Shown here piece after piece: positions 34,376 through 41,865 of a stretch of DNA of 64,000 bases (position 1 is the first letter of the stretch; each line of letters begins with the position of its first letter). The translations under genes and the position numbers were made by a program. The stretch spans positions 22,303 through 86,302 of the forward strand of contig CAJTBO010000010.1 of NCBI GenBank assembly GCA_910573755.1, in the 5' to 3' direction. The DNA comes from Lachnospiraceae bacterium. GTDB taxonomy: Bacteria; Bacillota; Clostridia; Lachnospirales; Lachnospiraceae. The notes below the pieces were generated by a model. That model had not been told where the DNA came from. It saw nothing but the letters and a program-made list of their open reading frames with translations, and did no database searches.

Positions 34376-35992
34376 ATGTCGATAGTTACTCAAACTGATA
34401 AACGCACAGGCATTACATATGCTTATGACACAACTTATTACTGGGACAAAGAAAAGCGGCAGTCCCGTTCAAAACGCATATGTGTAGGAAAGATTGACCC
34501 TGAGACTGGTGACATTGTTCCAACAAGAGGCAGGGCAAAAAAAGGTTCTAAATCAGCAAGTGGAAAGCCTGCAAAAACAGGGCCAAAGCCTTTTGTCGAA
34601 ACCAGACATTTGTATTATGGAGCAACATATCTTCTGAATGAGTTTGCTAATGAGCTTGGACTTGCAGCAGATCTCAGACAGTGTTTTCCCGAAACATACA
34701 AACAGCTTTTATCTGTGGCCTTTTATCTGATACTTGAGGACAATAATCCTTTGTACCGTTTTGAAAAATGGCATCTGACCCATAAGCATCCTTATTGTGA
34801 AAGTATAACTTCACCCAGAAGCAGTGAATTATTTGCTTCAATAACAGATGATCAGGTAAGTAAGCTCTTCCGGCTTCAGGGCAGGCGCCGTGTTGAAGAT
34901 GAATACTGGGCTTATGACAGTACCAGCATTTCCAGTTACTCTGAAACGCTTGCTCAGATCCGGTATGGCAAAAACAAGGAAGATGATCAACTTCCGCAGC
35001 TGAACCTCCTGCTGGTGTTTGGCGAAGAATCTGGCTTACCATTTTATTACCGTAAGCTTGCAGGAAATATACCAGATTCAAAAACTGTAAAACATTTACT
35101 GGAAGATCTGGACATCCTTGGGTTTGGCAAAACCAAGTTTGTTATGGACAGAGGTTTCTATTCCGAAGATAACATTAATGGTTTATACAGAGGCCACATC
35201 AAGTTTCTTGTAGGAACAAAGCTGTCATTAAAGTTCATCAGGAAGCATCTTGATGATGTATATGACGATATCCGGATGTTTGTAAATTTTGACGAAAGCA
35301 TCAACACCTATGGATATACGGTCAGCGCCCAGTGGGAGTATACCCAGGAGCGTCCGTACAAAGGTGATGTCATCAAAGATAAACGCCGGATGTACATCCA
35401 TTACTATTACAGCATTGAAAATGGTGCTGACGATGAGCAGGCATTTGATAAACGAATTGCCAGCCTTTGCAAAGAACTGTCAGAAGGCAAATATGTTGAA
35501 AGCCATAAAAAGGCCTATGGCCAGTTCTTTGAAGTGAAGACAACCCCAAAGAGGGGACGTCAGGTTTATTATAAAGAAGATGCCATCAAAGAGGCGCGTC
35601 GTTACTTTGGCTACTTTGCTTTGATTACCAATGAAAAAATGGATGCCTTTACAGCCTTGCATCTGTACAGGATGAAAGATGTTGTAGAGAAAGCCTTTGG
35701 TAATCTGAAAGAACGGCTTAATATGCGGAGGCTTCTGGTGTCATCTGAAAAAGGTCTTGATGGTAAAATCTTTACAGAGTTTGTTGCATTAATTCTGATA
35801 TCTCATCTTGACCATAAGATGAAAAAATCAGATTTATATAAAAACTACACTCTGCATCAGTTGCTTGACGAGCTTGATGTGATTGAGTGCTTTGAAGATG
35901 CAAACCATTCCTTAAGGATTGGAGAACTTCTCAATAAGCAGGCAAAAATATATGAGGCTCTCGGAGTGAAGGTACCAACCTCGTCATGTTAA
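34376..35992 (+). CDS. IS1634-family DDE transposase
   Basis: A 538-aa cut-and-paste transposase. Catalytic residues are in EYWAYDSTSIS (first D, about residue 180), KFVMDRGFYSE (second D, about 258) and VVEKAFGNLKERLNMRR (E, about 437, with the YREK-like pattern of the IS4 group). The N-terminal YWDKEKRQSRSKRICVGKID region matches IS1634-type proteins. The reading frame is complete, so the element may still be active. It truncates the primase-like gene to its left. Confidence 0.9.
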   Translation: MSIVTQTDKRTGITYAYDTTYYWDKEKRQSRSKRICVGKIDPETGDIVPTRGRAKKGSKSASGKPAKTGPKPFVETRHLYYGATYLLNEFANELGLAADLRQCFPETYKQLLSVAFYLILEDNNPLYRFEKWHLTHKHPYCESITSPRSSELFASITDDQVSKLFRLQGRRRVEDEYWAYDSTSISSYSETLAQIRYGKNKEDDQLPQLNLLLVFGEESGLPFYYRKLAGNIPDSKTVKHLLEDLDILGFGKTKFVMDRGFYSEDNINGLYRGHIKFLVGTKLSLKFIRKHLDDVYDDIRMFVNFDESINTYGYTVSAQWEYTQERPYKGDVIKDKRRMYIHYYYSIENGADDEQAFDKRIASLCKELSEGKYVESHKKAYGQFFEVKTTPKRGRQVYYKEDAIKEARRYFGYFALITNEKMDAFTALHLYRMKDVVEKAFGNLKERLNMRRLLVSSEKGLDGKIFTEFVALILISHLDHKMKKSDLYKNYTLHQLLDELDVIECFEDANHSLRIGELLNKQAKIYEALGVKVPTSSC

Positions 35993-36005
35993 CTCCGAGA
36001 ATCCA

Positions 36006-36137
36006 GGATATCAGACAGCGGAGAAGGAGGCGATTGAAGCAGATAAGCAGTTGAGGAACATAAGGCAGTATTTAGGGATTGAGAGAGATACGCAGGAAGA
36101 GATAAAGCGGCACAAAAAACAAGATATGAGTTTATAG
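36006..36137 (+). pseudogene. C-terminal fragment of an unidentified gene
   Basis: After the right end of the IS an open frame reads QTAEKEAIEADKQLRNIRQY, LGIERDTQEEIKRHKKQDM and SL, then stops. The highly charged helical tail looks like the C-terminus of a mobile-element protein, possibly a relaxase or recombinase, but I cannot name it. It is followed by the start of the split tnpV gene, as in TnpV-carrying elements. The front is missing. Confidence 0.45.
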
Positions 36138-36157
36138 GAAAGAGAGAGGACAATATT

Positions 36158-36186
36158 ATGAATTTAACGTATGAAAAATGTGGGGA
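36158..36186 (+). pseudogene. tnpV gene, 5-prime part, split by the 8.65-kb element
   Basis: ATG 36158 (AGAGGA ahead) encodes MNLTYEKCGD and then meets the left end of the integrated element. The rest of the gene resumes at 44836. Joined at the shared GA dinucleotide they give a normal TnpV protein starting MNLTYEKCGDYLIPNLIPDP. Confidence 0.75.
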
Positions 36187-36205
36187 TTACTTAACTTAAA
36201 GATAA
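36187..36205 (+). repeat. Left terminal inverted repeat of the element
   Basis: TTACTTAACTTAAAGATAA directly after the GA crossover dinucleotide. Confidence 0.75.
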
Positions 36206-36284
36206 CATATACATACAGCCTGCTGATACATTGCTTGCAGATACCCCGCAGAAGCCAAAACACACAGAAAAGGAGTTTTTGCAT

Positions 36285-36659
36285 ATGAAATCAATATTTG
36301 AACAGTTAGGCGGCACATACCACGAAGAAAACGGGTATCTTACTCCAGACTTGAAATTACTCGCTGAGGAACAACAGCCGATAGGCATATGGGGACAGCG
36401 GCATCTGGACTATCTGAAGCAGTACCGCAGGGCTACATACACCAATCTTCTCACAAGCGGCGGGCTGAACGCTTACCTTGCCAACATCGACAAGCAGGCT
36501 CAGGAACGCTTTGAAAGGCTCATAGAGGGTATGAAACAGGCACAGGGCATAACGGAACGCTTAAAGGAAGAAAACGCCTTAGAATGGACAGGGCGACTCA
36601 ATAACATAAGGGCTTGTGCGAGGGAGATTGTGAACGAGGAGCTTATTTTTTCTAAGTGA
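36285..36659 (+). CDS. TnpV-family transposon protein of the element
   Basis: A 124-aa TnpV-like protein: MKSIFEQLGGTYHEENGYLT, GIWGQRHLDYLKQYRRATYT, then NNIRACAREIVNEELIF. TnpV proteins are carried by Tn4451-type and related elements; their role is unknown. ATG 36285 has AAAAGGAG nine bases ahead. It differs clearly in sequence from the split tnpV (36158 + 44836), so the element and its target each bring their own family member. Confidence 0.85.
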   Translation: MKSIFEQLGGTYHEENGYLTPDLKLLAEEQQPIGIWGQRHLDYLKQYRRATYTNLLTSGGLNAYLANIDKQAQERFERLIEGMKQAQGITERLKEENALEWTGRLNNIRACAREIVNEELIFSK

Positions 36660-36677
36660 AAACAGCAGATTTGGGAT

Positions 36678-36705
36678 TTGACTTTTGATAAAAATATGTT
36701 ATAAT
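36678..36705 (+). promoter_or_regulatory. Promoter of the MATE efflux gene
   Basis: TTGACT (36678-36683), a 16-base spacer and TATAAT (36700-36705). The start codon is about 140 bases downstream, leaving room for the attenuator. Confidence 0.6.
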
Positions 36706-36747
36706 AGATGTGCTTGTCAGAGGACTTGCAATCAAATAAGATTGTTG

Positions 36748-36785
36748 AAGTGGGATAAGACCTATTGGGCTTTATCCCACTTTTT
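36748..36785 (+). terminator. Leader attenuator upstream of the MATE gene
   Basis: AAGTGGGATAA and TTATCCCACTT form an 11-bp stem followed by TTTTTG, a textbook terminator lying between promoter and gene. A second GGGAT...TCCC hairpin (about 36797-36830) repeats the GTGGGAT/ATCCCA theme and could be the alternative partner. Confidence 0.6.
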
Positions 36786-36847
36786 GTTTATTTAGATGGG
36801 ATGAAGCATAAACGTGCTTTGTCCCATTTCCTGTATGGAGGTATTTT

Positions 36848-38158
36848 ATGAATGCAAAAGTAAAATCTTTATGCGGTTACATTTTCCCTGCTATGGGAGG
36901 CTTATTTGTAACCTATCTTTACAATGTTGTTGATGGAATTTTTGTCGGTCAAGGTGTTGGTTCGGCGGCTTTAGGTGCAGTAAATATTGCAGTGCCGTTT
37001 ATCACTTTTGTTGTAGCCATTGCCGCTATGTTTCCAATGGGTGGTGCAACTGTAGTTGCAATACGAATGGGGAGAGAGGATAAAAAGGGGGCAAATCAAG
37101 CGTTTATGACAGCAATTACATTAACACTTGCTATGTCTGTTTTATTAATGATTGTTGGTATGGTGTTCTCACAACAAATTGTGGATATAAGTGGAGCAAG
37201 CAAGTTAAGTGATGAAATGAGAAAAATGGCGGCGGACTATCTGCTTTATTATTCAGCATTTTCTATTCCGATGCTCATGAGTACCTGTCTATCCGTATTT
37301 GTGAGGAATGACGGTTCTCCGACTCTCTCTTTCATTGGGATGTGTGTTGGTGCGATTGCAAACATATTTTTAGATTGGCTTTTTATTTTCCCGTTTGAAA
37401 TGGGAATAATTGGTGCAGCAGTTGCATCGGGATTAGGACAGGTATTTTCTGTACTTGTTCTGCTGTCACATTTTTGGAACAAAAAAGGACGCTTGAAACT
37501 GAATTTAATAAAATTGGAGGTAACACTTGTTAAGAAAATTTGTAAGCGTGGTGTTCCTGAAGCAATTTCACAACTTACAACTCCCGTAACGGCATTATGC
37601 TACAACATTATGTTAGCAAGCCTTGTTGGAGATATTGGCGTATCAACTTTCAGTGTATTGAGTTTTATTTATTCCCTTGCGAATGCAATTCTTTCGGGTG
37701 TTGCACAAGGCTTACAGCCACTTTGGGGGAACAGCTATGGTAAAAAGGATACTGGAGAAATAAATTGGCTTTTCCGTTGTGGAATTATCATCAACTTAGT
37801 TTTGTCTGCCTTAATTTACAGTGCGTTGTTTTTCTTTGATAAACCTGTTATTTGTATTTTCAACAGCGATACAGAACTTGTGCAGACTGCATCTAAAGCA
37901 TTGCCTTTGTTCAGTTTGTCATTTATTCCAATGGCGTTAAACCTTATTTATACATCGTTTCTTTATTCGACAAAAAGAACAAAGCAATCAAATGTTATTG
38001 CAGTAAGTAGGGGAATTATTATAAAAGCGATGGCAATATGCAGTATTCCAATGCTATTTGGAAAAGAAATGATTTGGGTTGCTCCTTTTATAGCTGAAAC
38101 AATAACTCTTATAATTGCAATTACAATTACCAAACATACAAAATTGATTTTTCAATAG
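36848..38158 (+). CDS. MATE-family multidrug efflux transporter
   Basis: A 436-aa inner-membrane antiporter expelling cationic drugs or toxins in exchange for Na+ or H+. About 12 transmembrane helices; family marks include YIFPAMGGLFVTYLYNVVDG, IFVGQGVGSAALGAVNIAVP in the first repeat and GVPEAISQLTTP, SVLSFIYSLANAILSGVAQG, QPLWGNSYGKKD in the second. Two homologous halves of six helices are visible. The gene is much more AT-rich than the rest of the element, so it looks like a cargo gene picked up separately. Expression is probably controlled by the leader terminator. The substrate is unknown. Confidence 0.92.
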   Translation: MNAKVKSLCGYIFPAMGGLFVTYLYNVVDGIFVGQGVGSAALGAVNIAVPFITFVVAIAAMFPMGGATVVAIRMGREDKKGANQAFMTAITLTLAMSVLLMIVGMVFSQQIVDISGASKLSDEMRKMAADYLLYYSAFSIPMLMSTCLSVFVRNDGSPTLSFIGMCVGAIANIFLDWLFIFPFEMGIIGAAVASGLGQVFSVLVLLSHFWNKKGRLKLNLIKLEVTLVKKICKRGVPEAISQLTTPVTALCYNIMLASLVGDIGVSTFSVLSFIYSLANAILSGVAQGLQPLWGNSYGKKDTGEINWLFRCGIIINLVLSALIYSALFFFDKPVICIFNSDTELVQTASKALPLFSLSFIPMALNLIYTSFLYSTKRTKQSNVIAVSRGIIIKAMAICSIPMLFGKEMIWVAPFIAETITLIIAITITKHTKLIFQ

Positions 38159-38199
38159 TTTATCGGCTTTATTCTTTTATACAGAATAGTAAGGACAAG

Positions 38200-38294
38200 C
38201 CCACCGAATAAAAAAAACGATGTATCGGTGGGTTGATTCTCTATACTTTAAACACCCTCCGACTTCGCTTTTTGAAGTTTGGAGGGATTTTTTT
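38200..38294 (+). terminator. Two tandem terminators after the MATE gene
   Basis: CCCACCGA/TCGGTGGG (38200-38232), then CCCTCC...GGAGGG (38255-38286) followed by ATTTTTTTA. The second is a strong intrinsic terminator. Confidence 0.7.
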
Positions 38295-38564
38295 ATGTCC
38301 TTTTTTCGGGCAGTTATCCATCTGCTCACGCAACACAGAGTTTATCCATACATAGAATATTGGGGATTGGTAGGAAGCCAATTAAAAAAATCCCTGCCCA
38401 TGCAACGCTACTTCTCACCATGAAACCAGAAGTAGAATCTCCACTTAACAGAATATGTATCTCCTATAACCGTAGAGGTCACAGAGCCTTTGCGGTTTTT
38501 CTTTTGTCGTTTTTTATCGGAATGTGCCGCAGGGCTGTATTTGATATTCGTTGCCGCTCCCCGC
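38295..38564. other. Gene-free leader upstream of the first sigma-like gene
   Basis: About 270 bases without a convincing gene. It contains a 7-bp hairpin CTACTTC/GAAGTAG (about 38410-38438) and an AACCG...CGGTTTTTC hairpin (about 38469-38503) that reads as a further terminator or attenuator. Confidence 0.4.
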
Positions 38565-38608
38565 CCTCTCCATCTGGATTTTAGCATTTCAAAAATTCAG
38601 ATGGGAGG
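38565..38608 (+). promoter_or_regulatory. Hairpin masking the ribosome site of the first sigma-like gene
   Basis: CCTC, one bulged T, CCATCTG (38565-38576) pairs with CAGATGG, GAGG (38598-38608), burying the GGGAGG ribosome site of the GTG start at 38617. The same design recurs before the next gene. Confidence 0.6.
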
Positions 38609-38616
38609 TACTTACG

Positions 38617-39132
38617 GTGAAGTATGCACCAAGAAAAGTATATATCAAAGAAAGCGGCGGTTATGCGGAATTAACCTATACGGATTTCTGCCGCCGCAGG
38701 CAAACCGACCAGAGTTACATGGACAAGCTGTTTATCCCCGTGCAGGGCTGTCTGCTTGAGGTAGTGCGGGAACAGTATGTAGAGTTCTACAAAGATAAAG
38801 AACGGTGGCGTTATCTGAAAAAACTGGACACGAACCACAGCCTGCTTTCATTGGAGGGATTTACGGACAGCGAGGGAAATGTGCTTGACTTCGTTATTGA
38901 TGAAACGGTGGACGTTGCGGAAACCGTTGTCCATGCGGTAATGGTGGACAGGCTGAAAACAGCCATGTCTTTCTTGTCGGATGGTGAGCAGGCATTGATA
39001 CAAGCCATCTTCTTTGAAGAACTTTCCGAGAGGGAAGTTGGTTTAAGGTTAGGCATAACGCAGAGCGTTGTCAACAAACGCAAAGCCAAAATCCTTGCGA
39101 AGCTGAGGAAGATAATCGAAAACAAAATTTAA
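38617..39132 (+). CDS. Sigma-70-family-like regulator of the element
   Basis: A 171-aa protein starting at GTG 38617 (GGGAGG ahead). The C-terminal 60 residues match sigma region 4: LSDGEQALIQAIFFEELSER then EVGLRLGITQSVVNKRKAKI as helix-turn-helix. The N-terminal half (KVYIKESGGYAELTYTDFCR; QGCLLEVVREQYVEFYKDKE) is specific for sigma-like proteins of Clostridial mobilizable elements. It probably activates element genes such as those for excision or transfer. Translation may be limited by the hairpin over its ribosome site. Confidence 0.8.
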   Translation: MKYAPRKVYIKESGGYAELTYTDFCRRRQTDQSYMDKLFIPVQGCLLEVVREQYVEFYKDKERWRYLKKLDTNHSLLSLEGFTDSEGNVLDFVIDETVDVAETVVHAVMVDRLKTAMSFLSDGEQALIQAIFFEELSEREVGLRLGITQSVVNKRKAKILAKLRKIIENKI

Positions 39133-39139
39133 GGCGTTC

Positions 39140-39181
39140 AGCCCCTTTGTTTTTTCCTTTGGAAAAATGAGGGGGCTTTTG
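39140..39181 (+). terminator. Terminator between the first and second sigma-like genes
   Basis: AGCCCC and GGGGCT enclose an AT-rich loop, followed by TTTTG; the next gene is read through or has its own control. Confidence 0.55.
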
Positions 39182-39186
39182 TCTGC

Positions 39187-39211
39187 CCTCTCAATCAATT
39201 CTGATTGGAGG
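39187..39211 (+). promoter_or_regulatory. Hairpin masking the ribosome site of the second sigma-like gene
   Basis: CCTC, one bulged T, CAATCA (39187-39197) pairs with TGATTG, GAGG (39202-39211) around the loop ATTC. The stem sequence differs from the one at 38565-38608 but pairing and the bulged T are kept, so compensating changes support the structure. Confidence 0.65.
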
Positions 39212-39218
39212 AAATAAG

Positions 39219-39644
39219 ATGGCATACAACCACGGACGGGAGGACAGGAAATGGCGTATCTGGAAAGAAGCCGAGGAAAAGATTTTGCGTGAGTGCAGCG
39301 TTGACGAAGCGGTTATTGAGCAAATCCGCACAGACGATAGGGCAGATTTTAATTCCAACAGGCGGTTTTACAGATGGGCGAGCGACTTCGGCGAATATCT
39401 TGAGGGCATGGCGGACAGGGAGAAGCAGGCGGAGGTAAGGTCTGTTTCTGATTTACTGGACGAGATTGAGGACGAAACCCTGTACTTTGCCTTAATCACG
39501 GTGGACAGGCGCACGTTACAAATCGTCCTGCTGAAAACGCAGGGCTATTCCACAAAGGAGATTGCCCCGCTTGTGCATTTAACGGCAGGAGCTATTTATG
39601 CAAGGCTAAACCATCTGCGGAAGAAGCTGCGGAAAATTTTATAA
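39219..39644 (+). CDS. Second sigma-like helix-turn-helix protein of the element
   Basis: A 141-aa protein starting MAYNHGREDRKWRIWKEAEE. The C-terminus has YFALITVDRRTLQIVLLKTQ and GYSTKEIAPLVHLTAGAIYA, then RLNHLRKKLRKIL, a sigma region 4-like helix-turn-helix. The N-terminal part (RTDDRADFNSNRRFYRWASD) is shared by sigma-like ORFs of this element type. The ATG at 39219 has GGAGG eight bases ahead, inside a hairpin. It is likely a transcription regulator. Confidence 0.75.
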   Translation: MAYNHGREDRKWRIWKEAEEKILRECSVDEAVIEQIRTDDRADFNSNRRFYRWASDFGEYLEGMADREKQAEVRSVSDLLDEIEDETLYFALITVDRRTLQIVLLKTQGYSTKEIAPLVHLTAGAIYARLNHLRKKLRKIL

Positions 39645-39727
39645 GCGGCTAATATATCCTGCTTTCCTATGGGCTATTGGGTGGAGAGGGAAAAACTCTC
39701 TCCCACTTTTTAACAGGAGGAAAGGAA

Positions 39728-40201
39728 ATGGCATACGGGGCAAAAACATATACGCTTCGGGAGGAATCCACGGAAAGCGGCGCAAGACATTTTATCAGCT
39801 TTAAGGACGGGCAGGGGGAACATCACGAACTGGAAGTGTCCGAACAATTATTCATTGAATTTCGGCAGATGGAAAGGAGGAACAGAAACCTTCAGCAATG
39901 GAACCAGCGGCACAGGGAGTTTAACGAGGTGTGGGACGAAACGCTTTACAGGCGGGCGTTGCGTGTTCCTAAAACGCTTGATGAAAGAATGATTGAAAAA
40001 GAACGGAATGAGATATTTGCTAAAGCGGTTGCCCGACTGCCAGAGATACAAAGGCGGCGTTTCCTGCTCTATTACGAGTATGATTTTAACTTTTACCAAA
40101 TCGGGGAAATGGAGCATTGCACCGCTTCCGCTGTCCAGAAGTCTGTTTCGGTTGCAAGGGAGAAAGTCAAGGCAGAAATGAGGAAGTATCTCAAACCTTG
40201 A
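39728..40201 (+). CDS. Third sigma-like protein of the element
   Basis: A 157-aa protein with AGGAGGAAAGG before ATG 39728. An N-terminal beta segment (ARHFISFKDGQGEHHELEVS) precedes a region 2/3-like helix (RNRNLQQWNQRHREFNEVWD) and region 4: IFAKAVARLPEIQRRRFLLY and FYQIGEMEHCTASAVQKSVS. This is the layout of sigma-70-family regulators of Tn4451-like and Tn916-like elements. A terminator-like hairpin (39680-39712) lies just upstream. Confidence 0.75.
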   Translation: MAYGAKTYTLREESTESGARHFISFKDGQGEHHELEVSEQLFIEFRQMERRNRNLQQWNQRHREFNEVWDETLYRRALRVPKTLDERMIEKERNEIFAKAVARLPEIQRRRFLLYYEYDFNFYQIGEMEHCTASAVQKSVSVAREKVKAEMRKYLKP

Positions 40202-40311
40202 TGATTACTGCCCGAAAAAGGAATCCGCTTTTTATCGGCGTAGGGATGGCGGCATTACATACTCTCACTTCTTTTCGTGGGAGTAAATCTATTTTAAGGA
40301 GGTCAGCGCCT

Positions 40312-40398
40312 ATGTGCAACAAAACCAAAGACACCGCCCGAAAGGAGGAATCCCATGCAGAAGCTTCAGACAGTCAATGCAGACACGCTCCTCTATGA
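40312..40398 (+). CDS. 28-codon leader-like ORF before the RepA-type gene
   Basis: ATG 40312 has AAGGAGG nine bases ahead and encodes MCNKTKDTARKEESHAEASD, ending at 40398. It contains the ribosome site of the next gene and overlaps its first 44 bases in another frame. It may serve as a coupling peptide that opens or limits translation of the ATPase. Weak evidence beyond the ribosome site. Confidence 0.4.
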   Translation: MCNKTKDTARKEESHAEASDSQCRHAPL

Positions 40399-41329
40399 GC
40401 CGCTTGAAAAGCCGTCCTTTGTGGTGGGCGGTCTGATACCCACGGGCTTAACCCTGTTCTGCGGCGCACAGAAAATCGGCAAGAGCTGGCTTATGCTGAA
40501 AATCTGCCTTTGCGTGTCGCAGGGAATCCCCTTATGGGATATGCCCACGCAGGAGGGCGATGTGCTTTACCTCTGCCTTGAGGACACGTTCTGCCGCATC
40601 CAAGACAGATTGTTCCGCTTGACAGACGAAGCGAGCGGGCGGCTTCATTTTGCGGTGGCAAGCGACAAGCTGTCAGACGGTCTTATCGTGCAGTTGGAGG
40701 ATTATCTGAAAGAATATCCCGACAGCAGGCTCATTGTGATTGACACCTTGCAGAAAGTCCGCACCGCATCCAAAGACAACGCCTATGCCAGCGATTACGG
40801 GGACATCTCCCTTATCAAAGACTTTGCCGACAGGCACTCTCTGGCGGTCATTGTCGTACACCACATCCGAAAGCAGAACGACAGCGACGTGTTCAACAAA
40901 GTGTCTGGCACGACGGGATTGACGGGGAGTGCGGACGCAACCTTTGTTCTGCAACAGGAAAGCCGTGCGTCCAGTGCCGCAAAGCTGTATGTAACGGGCA
41001 GGGATACGCCCTATCAGGAGTTCACACTCCGTTTCCGTGATTGCAGTTGGGAACTGGTGGAGCGGAAAGAGCAGGAACAGCTTGCCAAAGAAGCGATACC
41101 AGATGTTCTTTTTCGGTTAGTGGATTTTATACAGGGCAGGGAGGAATGGACTGGAACGGCAACAGAATTACTGGACGCTCTAGGGGAAACAGAAACAGCG
41201 GCAAATGTCTTGACAAAGTGGATGAACGAGTACCGCCTTGGCTTCCTGCTTGAAAACCATATCCGTTATGATTTCAGCCGCAGGAGCAGCGGACGGATGA
41301 TTTCCCTTGCTGTTGCCGCCGACATTTAA
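40355..41329 (+). CDS. RepA-type AAA ATPase (RecA-fold helicase) of the element
   Basis: A 324-aa ATPase like the RepA/RegA hexameric helicases of plasmids. Walker A is CGAQKIGKSWL (residues 36-46); Walker B region is DSRLIVIDTLQKVR; the RecA-like VIVVHHIRKQ and SGTTGLTGSADATF follow. The C-terminal part has a winged-helix-like segment (GTATELLDALGETETAANVL). It probably unwinds DNA for replication of the excised or transferred element. ATG 40355 has AAAGGAGG ahead. Confidence 0.82.
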   Translation: MQKLQTVNADTLLYEPLEKPSFVVGGLIPTGLTLFCGAQKIGKSWLMLKICLCVSQGIPLWDMPTQEGDVLYLCLEDTFCRIQDRLFRLTDEASGRLHFAVASDKLSDGLIVQLEDYLKEYPDSRLIVIDTLQKVRTASKDNAYASDYGDISLIKDFADRHSLAVIVVHHIRKQNDSDVFNKVSGTTGLTGSADATFVLQQESRASSAAKLYVTGRDTPYQEFTLRFRDCSWELVERKEQEQLAKEAIPDVLFRLVDFIQGREEWTGTATELLDALGETETAANVLTKWMNEYRLGFLLENHIRYDFSRRSSGRMISLAVAADI

Positions 41330-41358
41330 ACCTATGTGACATCGGAGGCTCTGCCCCT

Positions 41359-41424
41359 ATGTGTGACGGTCATGACGATGATGACGGTGTTTTTGGGATA
41401 CCCCCTGCCATTGTTACCGTCACA
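41359..41424 (+). repeat. Left arm of the long inverted repeat
   Basis: Pairs with 41758-41833. The first 50 bases differ from the complementary arm at only a few positions; the ends diverge around an insertion. Confidence 0.7.
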
Positions 41425-41639
41425 GGGAATGTATGCGGAATCGGCAGTTCTGCCCGAAGTGTGACAGCTACGGCGGTTATGGCGTTTGTTTTGCCTCTTC
41501 TTGCGCTGTCACCCTGCGGGAGAACACCCCGTAAACGCAAAATGCAGGCGTGGGCATTACTCGCCCTTTTCGGCTCGTAAAGCCACCCCTGCGGTCAGAA
41601 AAATCCTCCGATTTTTCCGACTGCGTTTACAGGGTGTAA

Positions 41640-41670
41640 CACACTACACTTTGCCCTGCAAAGTCGTGTG
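41640..41670 (+). other. Candidate oriT hairpin
   Basis: CACACTACACTTTGC and GCAAAGTCGTGTG around CCT: inner stem CTTTGC/GCAAAG and outer CACAC/GTGTG. It is next to the MobV gene, as oriT sites usually are. No nick site could be assigned. Confidence 0.4.
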
Positions 41671-41757
41671 CCAGACGTTCCCTCTGGACTCCCTTAAAGC
41701 AGGGCTTACGCCCTGCCCCATCCTGCGCCTTACGGCTTCGGATGGAAGAATGTCGGC

Positions 41758-41833
41758 GTGACAGTGACGGTTATGACTGGCGATAGGGGGTATCCCAAAA
41801 TCACCGTCACCATCGTCATGACCGTCACGCATA
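41758..41833 (-). repeat. Right arm of the long inverted repeat
   Basis: Complement of 41359-41424, ending 33 bases before the relaxase start codon. Confidence 0.7.
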
Positions 41834-41865
41834 CAGATTACCCGCCGAAGAAAGGAAGATGAATT

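Larger units (their letters stand above)
34233..36005 (+). mobile_element. IS1634-like insertion sequence (IS4 group)
   Basis: About 1.77 kb. The ends form short imperfect inverted repeats: left CCCGGATTCTCG (34233-34244), right CGAGAATCCAGG (35994-36005), with 11 of 12 pairs matching; GTGACGA/TCGTCAT continues the similarity further in. It holds one transposase gene. No matching target duplication is seen: the left flank ends GGCGATA and the right flank begins ATATCAG. The flanking genes do not fit together either. Confidence 0.75.
41330..41865. other. Noncoding region with long inverted repeats, likely oriT/origin of the element
   Basis: About 535 bases between the helicase and the relaxase. 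Two inverted arms, 41359-41424 and 41758-41833, are almost complementary over about 60 bases (TGACGGTCATGACGATG, TTTTGGGATACCCCCT). Between them are several hairpins: GAAAAATC/GATTTTTC (about 41598-41617), CACAC...GTGTG (41640-41670) and GCAGGGC/GCCCTGC (about 41699-41717). A short open frame from 41359 with GGAGG ahead exists, but it lies inside the repeat arm and I do not trust it. Confidence 0.6.

Noticed and set aside
41359..41580. 73-codon ORF with GGAGG ahead in the oriT-like region
   Set aside because: It lies in the arm of a long inverted repeat, so an equivalent peptide also appears on the opposite strand at the other arm; low complexity and no domain. Treated as a by-product of the repeat.
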